Positions 1 through 11,752 of a stretch of DNA of 64,000 nucleotides are shown one piece after another. The DNA is taken from the NCBI GenBank assembly GCA_037954665.1, contig JBBMOL010000140.1, positions 124,001 to 188,000 of the forward strand. The letters are read 5' to 3'. Made by a program: the position numbers and the translations under genes. Positions within the stretch are counted from its first letter, which is position 1, and each line of letters begins with the position of its first letter. Below the pieces are notes generated by a model, which saw only the letters and a list, made by a program, of their open reading frames with translations, did not search any database and was not told where the DNA came from. The stretch comes from Laguncularia racemosa. Its lineage: Eukaryota; Streptophyta; Magnoliopsida; Myrtales; Combretaceae.

Positions 1-520
1 TATTTCACACCTCTTGCAGAATCATAGGTAACCTTTATGTGCTCATCATCGATAGTGGTAGTTGCACGAATGTTATATCTGTTGCACTAGTAGACAAATT
101 ACATCTATCTACTATTCCACATCCTAGCCCTTATAACTTACATTGGCTAGATAATCGAGGTAGTATGTATGTTACACTTAGGGCAAAGGTTCTTGTGAAT
201 GTTGGGTAGAAATATCATGATGAGATCCAGTGTGATGTAGTACCTATGCATGCATTCCATTTGCTATTAGGTCGACCTTGGTTGTTTGATCGGCAGGTGT
301 TCCATGATGGGTTTAGAAACACCTACAAGTTCAGCATGGGCAAATCTCGCATAGTTCTATCGCCAATGACTCCATCTGAGGTACATGGGTTTCAGGAACA
401 GATCAAAACTCCATCCACTACATTTGATAGCTGGAAGAGCAGGACAACGGAGACATTAGGGTTCAGTTCCAAAACTGATCCTCTAGAATTGAGGGCAAAT
501 CTTTCAGAAGCCCGAGGAGA
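1..520 (+). pseudogene. Family A gag-pro fragment: retropepsin domain and tail up to the 3' LTR
   Basis: This is the 3' part of a family A polyprotein, entering from the left window edge. Reading from base 3, a retropepsin-like aspartic protease is visible, with the active-site motif DSGSCTNV near bases 50-75 and the downstream LLLGRPW motif near 260. One in-frame TAG at about 207 interrupts it. The reading ends with the sequence DPLELRANLSEARGDDG directly against the LTR, the same join as in the two complete A copies. No reverse transcriptase or integrase lies between protease and LTR. It was presumably cut from a longer gag-pro ORF lying left of the window. Confidence 0.85.
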
Positions 521-939
521 TGATGGGAAAATTCCGGCACTATCAACACTTTCAAAACTCAATTTGGATGATGATCCAAATCACTCGTATTTTATGTCAT
601 TTCTTTTCATCTAATAAGAATTTGAGAAATAATCTTACAGGTACAATAATAATTCTCCATGGGATGCCAATATGTCCTACACTAGTTGATGGATACGGGA
701 CAACTTCAGATTTACAATCAAAGATCCACTGCGATTGTTTCCATTCCGAAGCATTGGCTCATGAAGACCTATGATATTTTGTACTTTGTAATTGTTTTAT
801 GAACTATTTTATGTTGTATTTTCTTTTGAGATACTTTCATTTTATTGTAATTTTCATTTAGGACCAGCCACCTTAAAAGTGGCAAACTTGTAATTTTGAC
901 CATTTTCTAACCCTAGGAGCAGCAAGTATAAATACTTGC
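521..939 (+). repeat. Truncated 3' LTR, family A
   Basis: The LTR starts TGATGGGAAA, directly after a purine-rich tract (cccgaggaga), and matches the first ~420 bases of the complete A LTRs. It stops exactly at the end of the TATA palindrome (922-939). Sequence from 940 belongs to element D, so about 550 bp of LTR are missing. No target duplication can be assigned. Confidence 0.8.
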
Positions 940-1599
940 ATATTGAGAGTTATGACTACTATAGAGGTAGAGAGTAAGGAAGACGAGGAAAATGTGCTTG
1001 AGGCAACAGATCTGTCAGCTGTATTAGATAAGTATTATGGTGATGTAGATGCTGAAGTACATGAAGATAAGGGGAATGATCAGTACTTATCCATTAATGT
1101 ACTACGCAGAGCTATGACTACCTTTCCTACTAATGATGATGAGCAAAGGGAAAATTTGTTCCACATCTCCTATAAGGTATAAGGTAATCTGTGTGCTCTT
1201 ATTATTGATGGCAGTAGTTGTACTAATGTCGTGGTTGTATCATTAGTGACTAAATTAAAACTAGTCACTACCTCACATCCCATGCCCTATAAATTACGTT
1301 AGCTGAGTGAGCAAGGTAGTTTACATGTTACTCAGAGGGCTAAGGTACCTTTTAGCATAGGGGATAAATACCATGATGAGATTATTTGTGACATTCTTCT
1401 TATTTGTGCACCCTATATATTACTTAGCAAGTCATAGATATATGACAAAAGAGTTTTACATGATGGCTTTAGAAACACTTATGTGTTCTAGAAAGGGGGT
1501 AAACGTATAGAGTTAAACCCCATGTTACCTTCTAAGGTACAAGAGGCACAGAGGCAGATAAATAAGGTTAGGAAGAAGAAAACATTATTGGTGGGCCAG
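940..1599 (+). pseudogene. Element D: end of gag and aspartic protease (decayed)
   Basis: Homologous to the A/B gag-pro segment downstream of the zinc knuckle. The reading starts RVMTTIEVE, corresponding to KRVMTIMEG in A and B. It continues through YLSINVLRRA and GNLCALIID (protease region, with the catalytic triplet changed to DGS), then to VLHDGFRNTYVF. At least four in-frame stops are present. Unlike in A and B, the reading goes on into a pol linker (after the inserted solo LTR), so this is the segment upstream of a real RT. The gag N-terminus and 5' LTR of D are not in the window. Confidence 0.75.
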
Positions 1600-2582
1600 T
1601 GATGGGAAAATTTCCGACACTATCGAAACTTTCAGAACTCGATTTGGATGATGATCTAAATCACTCGCATTTTATGTCATTTCTTTTCATCTAATAAGTA
1701 TTTGAGAAATAATCTTATAGGTACAATAATAATTCTCCATGGGATGCCAATATTTCCTACACTAGTTAATGGACACAGGATATCTTCAGATTTACAATCA
1801 AAGATCCGCTGCGATTGTTTCCATTCCGAAGCATTGGCTCATGAAGACCTATGATACTTTTTACTTTGTAATTGTTTTATGAACTATTTTATGTTGTATT
1901 TTCTTTTGGGACACTTTCATTTTATTGTAATTTTCATTTAGGATCAACCACCTTAAAAGTGGCAAACTTGTAATTTTGACCATTTTCTAACCCTAAGAGT
2001 AGCAAGTATTTGGGCTTGAAGAGGCCATTTTGCATATTATACACAAAAACTTAATGTGTGGGAATTAAGGTTCATCCTAGTTCATTTTCTCTTATCAATT
2101 TCAATCCCAAGAATTGGAATTGTGGCGAGTGCAACAATGGGAAATTGTAAGTCATATCAATTCTTTCTTTGTTGTTTTTCATTTCATCTCTAGTGAGTCA
2201 TATCTAAGGTTGATTTGGAAGTTTCTTGGTCAGATTTTTTATTGCATTTGTGATCAATTATCATGTTAAGGTTGAATACTTTTATTCTTGATCTTACCAT
2301 TACATTGGTGGTGTGAGTTTGTACTTGTGTTGGAAGGACATAAATCACGTTTTGGTACTTTTCTTCTTCATCCATTTCACGTGAAATTCACTTGAGCTTA
2401 TTCTTATTTAGTGAAATTGATCATTAGTGGATGTTGATTGCATCTTTGAACCATTGGATTTCATCTAATTTCCATTAGGGTTCACGCAAATTGCTAGTTC
2501 AATTGGACCGGTTTGATTGTGAATTGAGGATTGTTTTGTTTTGTTCATTTGATTGTGCTTGGACTTAGTTTTGAGCACATCA
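1600..2582 (+). mobile_element. Solo LTR, family A, TSD GCCAG
   Basis: A 983-bp LTR with TGATGGG...CACATCA ends, flanked by perfect 5-bp duplications GCCAG (1595-1599 and 2583-2587). It splits the D pol reading frame between ..LLVGQ and YELEEAI. It is the product of an A insertion followed by LTR-LTR recombination. Near 2003-2012 it reads agcaagtatttgggcttg, where other copies have the TATA palindrome, so the TATA region has been lost in this copy. Confidence 0.92.
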
Positions 2583-5138
2583 GCCAGTATGAATTGGAGG
2601 AGGCCATAGTAAATGAGAGGCTAGTGTATTTATTACAAATGAGGTATGCCCTAGAGATGGATGGGCGTGAGCATCTACCCCCTGTGGTAACTCAAGTACT
2701 GGATGACTATAGAGATCTTTTTATAGATGAATTACCAAAGGGATTACCACCTCTAAGAGGTATTGAGCACGCCATTGACTTTTAGTCAAGAACAATTTTA
2801 CCAAACCAACCTACATACCACATGAATCCTGAGGAGGCTAAGGAATTAAAGCATCAGGTGGATGAATTGGTAGAGCAGGGTTTTGTCAGGGAGAGTATCA
2901 GTCTTTGTGCTATTCCTACCCTTCTTGTCCCTAAAGAAGGATGGCACTTGGAGGATGTGCATTGATAGTCGAGCCATCAACAAAATCATCATCAAATACA
3001 GTTATCCTATCCTTATACTTGATGATATGTTAGATGAGCTGCATGTTGCTCAGGTATTCTCCAAGGTTGATCCTAAAAGTAGATATCACCAAATTCAGAT
3101 GAGAGAAGGAGATGAGTGGAAGACCACTTTTAAAACATTCCATGGGTTATGTAAGTGGATGGTCATGCCATTTAGTTTGACTAATGCCCCTAGTACTTTT
3201 ATAAGGCTAATGAATCATGTAATGAACGAATTTATCGGTAAATTTGTTATTGTTTATTTTGATGACATTTTGATTTACAACAAAAACCTAGAAAATCATG
3301 TGGAGCATTTATAGGCTGTGTTTTTAGTATTAAGGGAGAAACAATTGTATGCTAATCTCTAGAAGTGTTCTTTCTATCAAACTGAAGTAACATTTCTGGG
3401 ATTTATTATATCTAGTTCTAGCATCAGGGTGGATGAGGAAAAAGTGAAGGCTATTAAAGTTTGGCCAACACCAAAATTAGTTGCTAAGGTAAGAAGTTTT
3501 CATGGACTAGCTTCATTTTATAGACGATTTGTCCATAACTTCACTAGTATTGTTAGTCCATTAACTAAATTGACAAAGAAAAATGTTCCTTTTGTTTGGG
3601 GTGAGAAGGCCTAAAAGTGTTTTGAGGAGATAAAAGCAAAACTTACTAGTGTTCCAGTATTGGTTTTACTTAATTTTGACAGAGTTTTTGAATTGGAGTG
3701 TGATGCCTCAGGGGTAGGGATTGGTATTGTGTTGATGTAGGATAAGAAGCCCATTGCCTATTTCAGTGAAACATTGAGTAGTGCACCTTTAAACTAGTCA
3801 ATATATGATAAGGAGTTCTATTCCTTAGTGAGGGTGTTGATGACATGGCAACATTATCTTCTTCCTAAAGAATTCGTTATCTATATAGATCATGAATCCT
3901 TAAAACATTTAGAGGTCAGCAAAATCTATCAAAATCCCAAGACAAATGGGTGGAGTTTCTAAAAGTTTTTCGTATGTGATTAAGTACAAGAAAGGAAACA
4001 CGAATGTTATAGTTGATGCCTTGTCATGCAAGTATGTATTTATCACCTCTTTACAATCAAAATTGCTTGGATTTGAATTGATGAAGGAACAATATTTGCA
4101 TGATGAATTTCTAAAAGTAATAGTTGAGAAATGTTCTTGGGGAAAGATATTTGAGGGGTATTATATGATTGATGGCTTTTTGTATAAGGTTGGAAAATTG
4201 TGTATACTCTATGGGTCTATTAGAGAATTGTTAGTAAGGGAAGCTCATGCTGGAGGGTTATTTGGTCATTTTGGTGAAAAGAGGACTCTAGCTTTGTTGA
4301 AAGAGCATTTTTACTAAAGGGGTATGATGAAGGATGTCCATAAGGTACTAGAAGGTATGGGGTCTATAAGAGGGCAAAAGGAAAGAAAGGAGTTTAGGGT
4401 GAATATATGCCTTTGCCTATACCTACCTAACCCTAGAATGATATCAGCATGAATTTTATTTTGGGTCTATCTAAGACACAAAGAGGAAAGGATTCCATTA
4501 TGTTTGTTGTTGATCGCTTCAACAAAATGTCTTATTTTATGCCTTGCCACAAAACGGATGATACACTCTTTATAGCTAACCTTTTTGTGTAGGAAATTGT
4601 AAAACTACATGGTGATCTATACAGCATAGTGTCTAATAGAGACATTAAGTTTCTTAACTTATTTTGGAAGACACAATGGAGAAGACTTGGTACTAAATTC
4701 ATGTATAGTACCTCTTGCCTTTCATAAACAAATGACCAAATAGAGGTTGTTAATCGTACTCTTGACACCTTACTAAGAGTAATGGTTAGCAAGAATCTTA
4801 TTGATTGGGACTTGCATCTCCCTATTATTGAGTTCGCTTACAATAAGTTTACTTATAGTTCAACCAATATGTCTCCCTTTGAAGTCGTGTAAGGCTATAA
4901 TCCTACTCTTCTATTGGATTTCATAGCTAGTCCGACAACAAAGGAAGAAAGCTTAAGTAGAGTAGAACAGGCCAAGGAGATTCAAAATCTTCACCAAAGG
5001 ACAACTAAACATCTTCAAAAAATAGTAGAAGCTTTAGGGTAATAAAAATAGGAAAACTAGAATTTATAATCCAAGTGATCTAGTCTAGATTAATCTCAAC
5101 AAAGATAGGTTTCCACACAAAAAGTCACAGAAGCATTC
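2583..5138 (+). pseudogene. Element D: pol (RT - RNase H - integrase), Ty3/gypsy
   Basis: Decayed pol. A linker (LLQMRYALEM, GLPPLRGIEHAIDF) leads into reverse transcriptase with LVPKKDGTWRMCID near 2925-2965 and the catalytic YFDDIL box at about 3255. RNase H follows (near 3680-3900). An integrase zinc-binding-like segment lies at 4235-4315 and the integrase core at 4450-4800 (VSNRDIKF, QIEVVNRTL). More than ten stops and small shifts break it. This is one of only two places in the window where RT is preserved. The frame is cut at 5138 by element B and resumes at 31813. D is the best candidate relative of an autonomous partner for families A and B. Confidence 0.88.
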
Positions 5139-5741
5139 TGATGGGAATCTACCCTACAGTCCTAGCAGTAGGGGAATCTGATTTGGATGTATGATCCAAG
5201 ACATCCACATATGTTCATTTTTCTTTACCTAATAATGTTTGATTTTTCACTATAACAGGTACATTAATCAATCTTTACGGGATGGCTAAATAACATGCAC
5301 CGATGATCAACTTGCGGAATATTTTTGGAGTTACATCCAATGACCCACAAATTGTCCATTTGACTTGAAGAACCGGCCATTTAAAGACCATCTTTTGTAT
5401 TTGTATTTTTCATTATTAAACCGGAAACTTTTATTCATTTTTGGGACTTATGATTTGTTTGTATTTTGTTGTTAGAACCGGTCACTTAGTGGCATATGTG
5501 TAATTTTTTGAACATTTTTACCCTAATTGGAATAAGTATAAATACTTGCTAACTAGGGTTTATATAGAGCTTTTTTGACATTTTGAGAAAAATACACACT
5601 TTGAGCCATGAGGGAGAGCCTTGCAAATCAAAGATCTCTTATCAATTTCTTGTGAAATTGTGGCGAGATTCAACAAGTGTAGATTGTGAGTAATATCAAT
5701 CTTTCATTTGTTGTTATCAAATTGTATTTAGTGAGTCATAT
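5139..5741 (+). repeat. 5' LTR of element B, first part
   Basis: Starts TGATGGGAATCTACCC. It contains the inverted repeat gtcacttagtggc (about 5481-5493) and the TATA palindrome core AAGTATAAATACTTGC (5534-5549). It is interrupted after CATAT (5737-5741) by A(+) and continues at 10739. Confidence 0.85.
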
Positions 5742-6738
5742 TGATGGGAACATTTCTGGCACAGTCGATATTTTCAGAACCCGATTTGGATGATGATCTA
5801 AATCGCTCATATTTTACTTTATGTCTTTTATTCTAATAAATATTTGAGAATAATCCTACAGGTACAATGATAATTCTCCATAGGATGCCAATATGTCCTA
5901 CAACAGTTGATGGACACAGAACATTTTCAAGGTGACAATCAAAGATTCGCTGCAATTATTTGCCATTCCGAGGCATTGGTTCATGAAGGCTTATGATATT
6001 TTGTACTTTGTAATTGTTTTATGAACTATTTTTTGTTGTATTTGGTTTTGGGACACTTTCATTTCCTTGTAATTTTCATTTAGGACTAACCACCTTAAAA
6101 GTGGCAAACTTGTAATTTTGACCACTTTCTAACCCTAGGAGTAGCAAGTATAAATACTTGCTTAGAAGAGGGTTTGAGGAGGCCATTTTTGCAAAACAAA
6201 CATAGCACTTTCACGTGTGGAATTAGGGTTTATCCTAGTTAAAAAAAATCTCTTATCAATTTCAACTCAAGAATTGGAATTGTGGCAAGTGCGATAAAGG
6301 AGAATTATGAGTTATATCGATTCAACTTTGTTATTGTTCATTTCTTCTCTAGTGAGTCATATCTAGGGTAGATTTGAATCTTTCTTGGACTTATTAGTGA
6401 TTGTAATTCATGGACATTCATCTTGTAAGGTTGATTGTTCATTTGAGATTGAATGCTCTTTAGTGATTGGCGTGAATTGGAATTGTTGAAAGGATTTGAG
6501 ATCACGGTTTTTGTGTTTTCTTATTCATCCATTTCACATGAATTTCACTTGGTCTTATTGTTGTTTAGTGAAATTGATCATTAGTGGAAGTTGATAGCAT
6601 CTTTGAACCATTGGATTCCATCAAATTTCTATTAGGGTCACGCAATTTCCTAGCTAAATTGGACCGGTTTGATTGAGACTCGAGGATTGTTTTCTTTGAG
6701 TCATTTGATTGTGCTTGAAATTGGTTTTGAGCACATCA
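5742..6738 (+). repeat. 5' LTR of A(+)
   Basis: 997 bp, matching the 3' LTR end to end. It carries the CCAC...GTGG inverted repeat at about 6089-6104 and the TATA palindrome at 6144-6161. Confidence 0.93.
6144..6161 (+). promoter_or_regulatory. LTR TATA box inside an 18-bp palindrome
   Basis: GCAAGTAT-AA-ATACTTGC: 8-base arms are exact reverse complements around AA and contain TATAAATA. It also occurs at 922-939, 10139-10156, 12343-12360, 12943-12960, 16447-16464, 25498-25515, 29479-29496, 34609-34626, 47490-47507, 48835-48852 and 62450-62467. A one-mismatch copy is at 63601-63618. Shortened forms are at 5534-5549 and about 31351-31367. By position and composition it is the likely LTR core promoter; the role of the palindrome is inference. 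Confidence 0.75.
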
Positions 6739-6743
6739 TCTTT

Positions 6744-6755
6744 TGGTATCAGAGC
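6744..6755 (+). other. Primer binding site of A(+)
   Basis: TGGTATCAGAGC, complementary to the 3' end of plant initiator tRNA-Met, five bases after the 5' LTR end. The same site follows the B LTR (10999-11010). Degenerate minus-strand versions lie next to the C and A(-) LTRs. Confidence 0.85.
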
Positions 6756-7857
6756 ACAAGTTGAGAGAAGGGATCAATTGTTGATTGATTTTGTGATCAT
6801 CATCTTCAATTAGGGTTATTCATTTTTTAACCGCAATTGTGAGTTGTAGTCTTGAATTGCGAAAATTGCCTTGATTGAAATCTGATTTGTTGCTTGTTGG
6901 AGTTGGATTGGGAAGATTGTTGTATCTTCTTGTGATTGATTATTTTCGTGGAAGGGAAGAAGAATAGAAGTGTTGTTAATTCAACAATTTTTTTGAACTT
7001 GAAAACTTACCATTTTCTTACCTTGACTAGCTTGTTGCATGGAGGAGGCTGTGAAGCTTGTTGTTGTAATTCCAATGTGCAAATTCTGAATTGGGGAAGT
7101 GTATTTTACAGATTTGCATTGAGTTGAGTAGTAAGGAATCTATTTGAATTCAAACACATCCATTAAGTTGTGGGAGTTAATGAGTGTTATTTGAATTTGA
7201 AATTCATTTCTTACCAATTGAGGAAGGCTTGCAATTAGTGAAGAGGTTAAAATTCAAATTGGAGTTGCTACCTATTGTAAGTTTCGGATTACATTTGTGG
7301 AAAGTGGTATATTTGTTGTGTTGATATCTTTGCCGTGGAAGTGGAAGTATATTTGTTGTTGTTGCCATTTGTTATTGTTACCGTGGAAGTGGAGTGTAAT
7401 ATTTGTATTGTTTCCATGGGAGTTGCTTGTGAAGGAGTGACTTGAGGAACTTAAAAAAAAAATTTGTTTCACCGTGATTTTGAAAGAAGTGGAAAATATT
7501 ATTGTTGTGATGATTGAATGTATTATGCACCGTGTATAGCAAAGGTGTATATGTGGCATTGCATTGGTGTGTTAAGCAAATAGTGAGTGTATGGTGTTGT
7601 GTGTGTGCAATTAAAAAGGGGATTGCAAGTGTTGCATGTGGAGGTGAATTATATAAGTGTTGCACCATGTTGTATTAACATGTTGTGGAGAAGTGTACTA
7701 CACGTGGGTTGTAATAGCATACTTGTGAAGTTAAGTGGATTTGTTTGTTTTTCCTTTTTGTAGTTGCTATTGTGTGGCATTAAAGGAAGTGTAGTTTTGA
7801 AGTGTGTGTCCTTGGTTCAAATTGTCTTTGAGGATTGGTATATGGGGGTCTACAACT
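6756..7857 (+). other. Leader of A(+), non-coding
   Basis: About 1.1 kb between PBS and gag ATG, T/G-rich with no convincing ORF. It contains an imperfect repeat of the type gccgtggaagtggaa...tatttgttgttg near 7325-7400. It probably holds packaging and leader functions (inference). Confidence 0.6.
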
Positions 7858-9736
7858 ATGTCGAATGACAGCGTGAATGGGGGAATTGGTGATGAAGCCA
7901 ATAGTCAGGTTGGTTGAGGTCAGGGTCGTAATGTGATAGGTAGGAGAACTTTGGAAGAAAAACTCTAGGATCTAACTACCATAGTTGCCACACTAGCAAC
8001 TAGAATTGACAGAATGACATTACCACAACCACCAGTGGTAAACCAGTCGGCACCACCTCGGGTAGCTCCACAAAATCCTCATCGAGACAGAGTAGTGGGA
8101 GATGGGAATTTGAATAGAAGGATGGGTGAGGAGCATCTTCCATATAGGGAAGAGAGGGATGACAATTTTGGGGCAAACCCATATTAGAATAGGGATTTCA
8201 AGCCACCTCGGGGCTTGGAATATGTGAAACTGCAGACGCCTTCTTATGATGGTAAAGGATCAGCTGATGAATATTTAGATTGAGAGGACAAGGTTGAGGG
8301 TCTCTTTGAATGTTATGAGATCGATGATAGTACCAGGGTCAGATTGGCTACTGTTGAGTTCATAGGGTATGCTGTATTATGGTAGGAGAATCTGATTATC
8401 AGTAGGCGTCGGGATAGAGAGGCTAAGATTCAGACCTGGAGGGATATGAAAAGGGTGTTGAGAAAAAGGTTCATTTCTCAGCACTACAAATAGGAACGGT
8501 TTATGCGACTGCAGACATTGAGGTAAGGAGGTAAAACAGTGGATGATTATGTGCAGGAGTTTGAGACCCTTATGATTAGGTGTAGACCGTTTAGCCTCTA
8601 GAACAAACTGTAGCCTGTTTTATCTCAGGTCTAAAATATAAAATAGCATGTGTTGTTGAACTGTAGCGCTATAGTACACTTGATGAGGCTATTCAATTGG
8701 CCTTAAAAGTAGAGAGACAAAGGAGGTCCAACTTATTTAGGGCTCCAAGTATTAGTCCCAGTGCTATTACTAGACCCATATCAGCTGACGGTCGATCAAG
8801 GGAAACAAAAGCGGTAGGTGAGGTAGTGAAAGCAGTGGACAAAACTACCCCAACTATTGTTAGAGAGAATTTACCTATTGGGAAGGGTAAAGAGGTGATG
8901 GCTCCAAATGTGAGGCAGACTGTTCCCAGATCTACTAGTGAAAAGGCGCGCCAGATAAAATGCTTTAAATGCATGGGATTTGGGCATATGGCAGCACAGT
9001 GTCTAAATAAGAGAGTGATGACTGTTATGGAGGACACTAAGGAGGATATTGAGGATGACCACAATCAGATTGAACCTACAGATCTACCAACAGCGCTATA
9101 GGAATATTATGATGACCAGACTGCAGACGCACCTGAAGAGCATACAGCAGGAAAATATCTACCCCTTAATGTGTTACGCAGGGTTTTATCTATATCTCCT
9201 GATACTAGTGACATTCAGAAGGAGAACATATTTCACACCTCTTGTAGAATCAGAGGTAACCTTTGTGTACTCATCATTGATAGTGGTAGTTGCACAAATG
9301 TTATATCTACTGCACTGGTAGACAAATTACAACTGTCTATTATCCCACATCCTAGCCCTTATAACTTGCATTGGCTAGATAATCGAGGTAGTATGCATGT
9401 TACCCTTAGGGCAAAGGTTCCTGTGGATGTTGGGCAGAATTATCATGATGAGATCCCATGTGATGTAATCCCTATGCATGCATTCCATTTACTATTGGGT
9501 CGGCCTTGGTTGTATCATCGACGAATGTTACATGATGGGTTGAAAAATACCTACATATTTAGCATGGGCGAATCACGCATAGTTATATCACCAATGACTC
9601 TATCTGAGGTCCATAGGTTTCAAGAATAGATCAAAAATCCATCCACTACCATTGATAGCCGAAAGAGCAGGACAACAAGGACATTAGGGTTCAGTTCCAA
9701 AACTTATCCTCCAAATCTTTCAAAAGCCCGAGGAGA
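7858..9736 (+). pseudogene. A(+) gag-protease polyprotein, broken
   Basis: Starts at ATG 7858 (MSNDSVNGGIGDEANSQ). It runs through a coiled N-terminal part (TIVATLATRIDRMTLP), the retrotransposon gag core (GLFECYEIDD...RLATVEFIGY; WRDMKRVLRKRF), a CCHC zinc knuckle CFKCMGFGHMAAQC near 8960-9001, and an aspartic protease with DSGSCTNV near 9280. It ends directly at the 3' LTR. About a dozen stops interrupt the gag half, mostly TAG or TGA where A(-) or a related copy has CAG (Q) or TGG (W). The protease half (9171-9629) is open. No RT follows. The last residues before the LTR resemble the very end of D integrase, which marks an internal deletion. Confidence 0.88.
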
Positions 9737-10733
9737 TGATGGAAAAATTTCTGGCACAGTCGATATTTTCAGAACCCGATTTAGATGATGATCCAAATCG
9801 CTCATATTTTACTTTATGTCTTTTATTCTAATAAATATTTGAGAATAATCCTACAGGTACAATGATAATTCTCCATGGGATGCCAATATGTCCTACAATA
9901 GTTGATGGACACTGAACATTTTTAGGGTGACAATCAAAGATCCACTGTGATTGTTTGCCATTCCAAGGCATTGGTTTATGAAGAATTATGATATTTTGTA
10001 CTTTGTAATTGTTTTATAAACTATTTTTGGTTGTATTTGGTTTTGGGACACTTTCATTTCCTTGTAATTTTCATTTAGGACTAGCCACCTTAAAAGTGGC
10101 AAACTTGTAATTTTGACCACTTTCTAACCCTAGGAGTAGCAAGTATAAATACTTGCTTAGAAGAGGGTTTGAGGAGGCCATTTTTGCAGAACAAACATAG
10201 CACTTTCATGTGTGGAATTAGGGTTTATCCTAGTTAAAAAAAATCTCTTATCAATTTCAACACAAAAATTGGAATTGTGGCGAGTGCGATAAAGGAGAAT
10301 TGTGAGTTATATCGATTCAACTTTGTTGTTTTTCATTTCTTCTCTAGTGAGTCATATCTAAGGTAGATTTGAATCTTTCTTAAACTTATTGGTGATTGTA
10401 ATTCGTGGACATTCATCTTGTAAGGTTGATTGTTCATTTGAGATTGAATGCCCTTTAGTGATTGGTGTGAATTGGAATTGTTGGTAGGATTTGAGATCAC
10501 GGTTTTTGTGTTTTCTTATTCATCCATTTCACGTGAATTTCACTTGGTCTTATTGTTGTTTAGTGAAATTGATCATTAGTGGAATTTGATTGCATCATTG
10601 AACCATTGGATTCCATCAAATTTCTATTAGGGTCACGCAATTTCCTAGTTAAATTAGACCGGTTTGATTGAGACTTGAGGATTGTTTTCTTTGAGTCATT
10701 TGATTGTGCTTAAACTTGGTTTTGAGCACATCG
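9737..10733 (+). repeat. 3' LTR of A(+)
   Basis: 997 bp. It follows a purine-rich PPT (gcccgaggaga) and contains the TATA palindrome at 10139-10156. Ends ...CACATCG instead of CACATCA. Confidence 0.93.
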
Positions 10734-10738
10734 CATAT

Positions 10739-10993
10739 CTAGTTGCAATTTGTGTTTACCTTTGTTTATGTGATTTGGATGAAATTTTCATATTTTGATC
10801 AATTTAATTTTGAAATTGCTTCCTAGTGTAAATTGTGTGATTAACCATTGGGCATTTACATACTTATTAGTTCACATTTCACTTGGTCATTTGCTTAAGT
10901 GGAATTTCATTTCATCACACCAATTTAGGGATTTTGCATTATTGAATTCTCCAATTGGATTGTGTACTTGTGCTTTGGATTTTAGGCACACCA
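10739..10993 (+). repeat. 5' LTR of element B, second part
   Basis: Continues the B LTR (ctagttgcaatttgtgtttacc...) and ends GGCACACCA. The same stretch is uninterrupted in the 3' LTR at about 31560-31812. Confidence 0.85.
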
Positions 10994-11752
10994 TATTTTG
11001 GTATCAGAGCATTGGTTTGAGGAAGGGAATTTTTGTGATCTTCATTTGAAATTAAGGTTCTTGAATTTTTACTTCTTGATTCGAAGTGTTGAGGTGGAAT
11101 TGAAGTACTTGATTTCGGTGTTGTTGTGTTATATTTGTTGATTGATTGAAGTAGACTTAGAAAACTTGTGGTAGCTTGTGTTCCTTGAGTTTGCCGTGAG
11201 TAAGAAGGGAGTGTTCCTTGAAGAGCATTTGGGAAAAGTGAAAGTTTAAAACATAGAAGAGTGAATTGTGTTGGTAATTTTGGAAATTGCAATTATTGTT
11301 TGTAAATTCTAGATTTACATTGTGTGGAGATAAGGAAGATATTTGAAATTCAAACACCTTCTTTAAGTTTAAAGCAATTCATTGAGTAGCATTGAATAAG
11401 TGTTATTTGAATTTGAATTGTTCTTACCATTTGTGGAGAAGGTTCATTGAGGGTGTAATTTTGAATTTGCTACCGTGTTTATGTGTGTATGTGTGGTAAT
11501 ATAAGTGTGTATTGAATTGGTGGAGTTTGTGTTGTGTGCATATTGAGTTGAAGAGTGTTGCATCGTGAGTGAGATGTTGTGTGTGTAGTGGTGATTGAAA
11601 TTGCACCATGAGTGAGGTGTTGTGTATGTGGCAATGTGAGTGTATTACGGAGTTGTGTAAGGAAAGTGCTATGCGTGGTGTATGGGAGTGTGTGTGCCAT
11701 GATTAGAGAAGGAAGTTTAGTAGTTAAGTTTGAATTTCAAAACAAGCATTTA
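10994..11752 (+). other. Element B PBS and leader, first part
   Basis: PBS TGGTATCAGAGC at 10999-11010, then about 740 bp of T/G-rich leader resembling the A leader in composition, without coding. It is split by C(-) after ATTTA (11748-11752). The leader resumes at 16894 and leads to the gag ATG at 17189. Confidence 0.75.

Larger units (their letters stand above)
5742..10733 (+). mobile_element. A(+): complete gag-pro LTR retrotransposon, TSD CATAT
   Basis: Both LTRs are 997 bp (5742-6738 and 9737-10733), with TGATGG...CACATCA ends (the last base of the 3' copy is mutated to G). Perfect 5-bp TSDs CATAT lie at 5737-5741 and 10734-10738. The internal region is only about 3.0 kb: PBS, ~1.1 kb leader, gag with CCHC knuckle, aspartic protease, PPT. 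RT, RNase H and integrase are absent, so it cannot copy itself and must rely on enzymes in trans. The two equal-length LTRs differ by scattered substitutions. Confidence 0.95.

Noticed and set aside
6744..6755. tRNA gene signals around TGGTATCAGAGC and TGGCGCCGTTGCCGGGGA
   Set aside because: These are 12-18 base primer binding sites next to LTR ends, with no cloverleaf sequence around them.
8693..9064. Minus-strand frame of 123 codons (and its counterpart at 26605-26973)
   Set aside because: Antisense of the A gag-knuckle region; it recurs only as a mirror of the real frame.
11424..11700. Minus-strand H/T-rich small frames in the B leader (and similar at 7272-7668)
   Set aside because: Low-complexity readings of TG-rich leader sequence; not shared as proteins and stops differ between copies.
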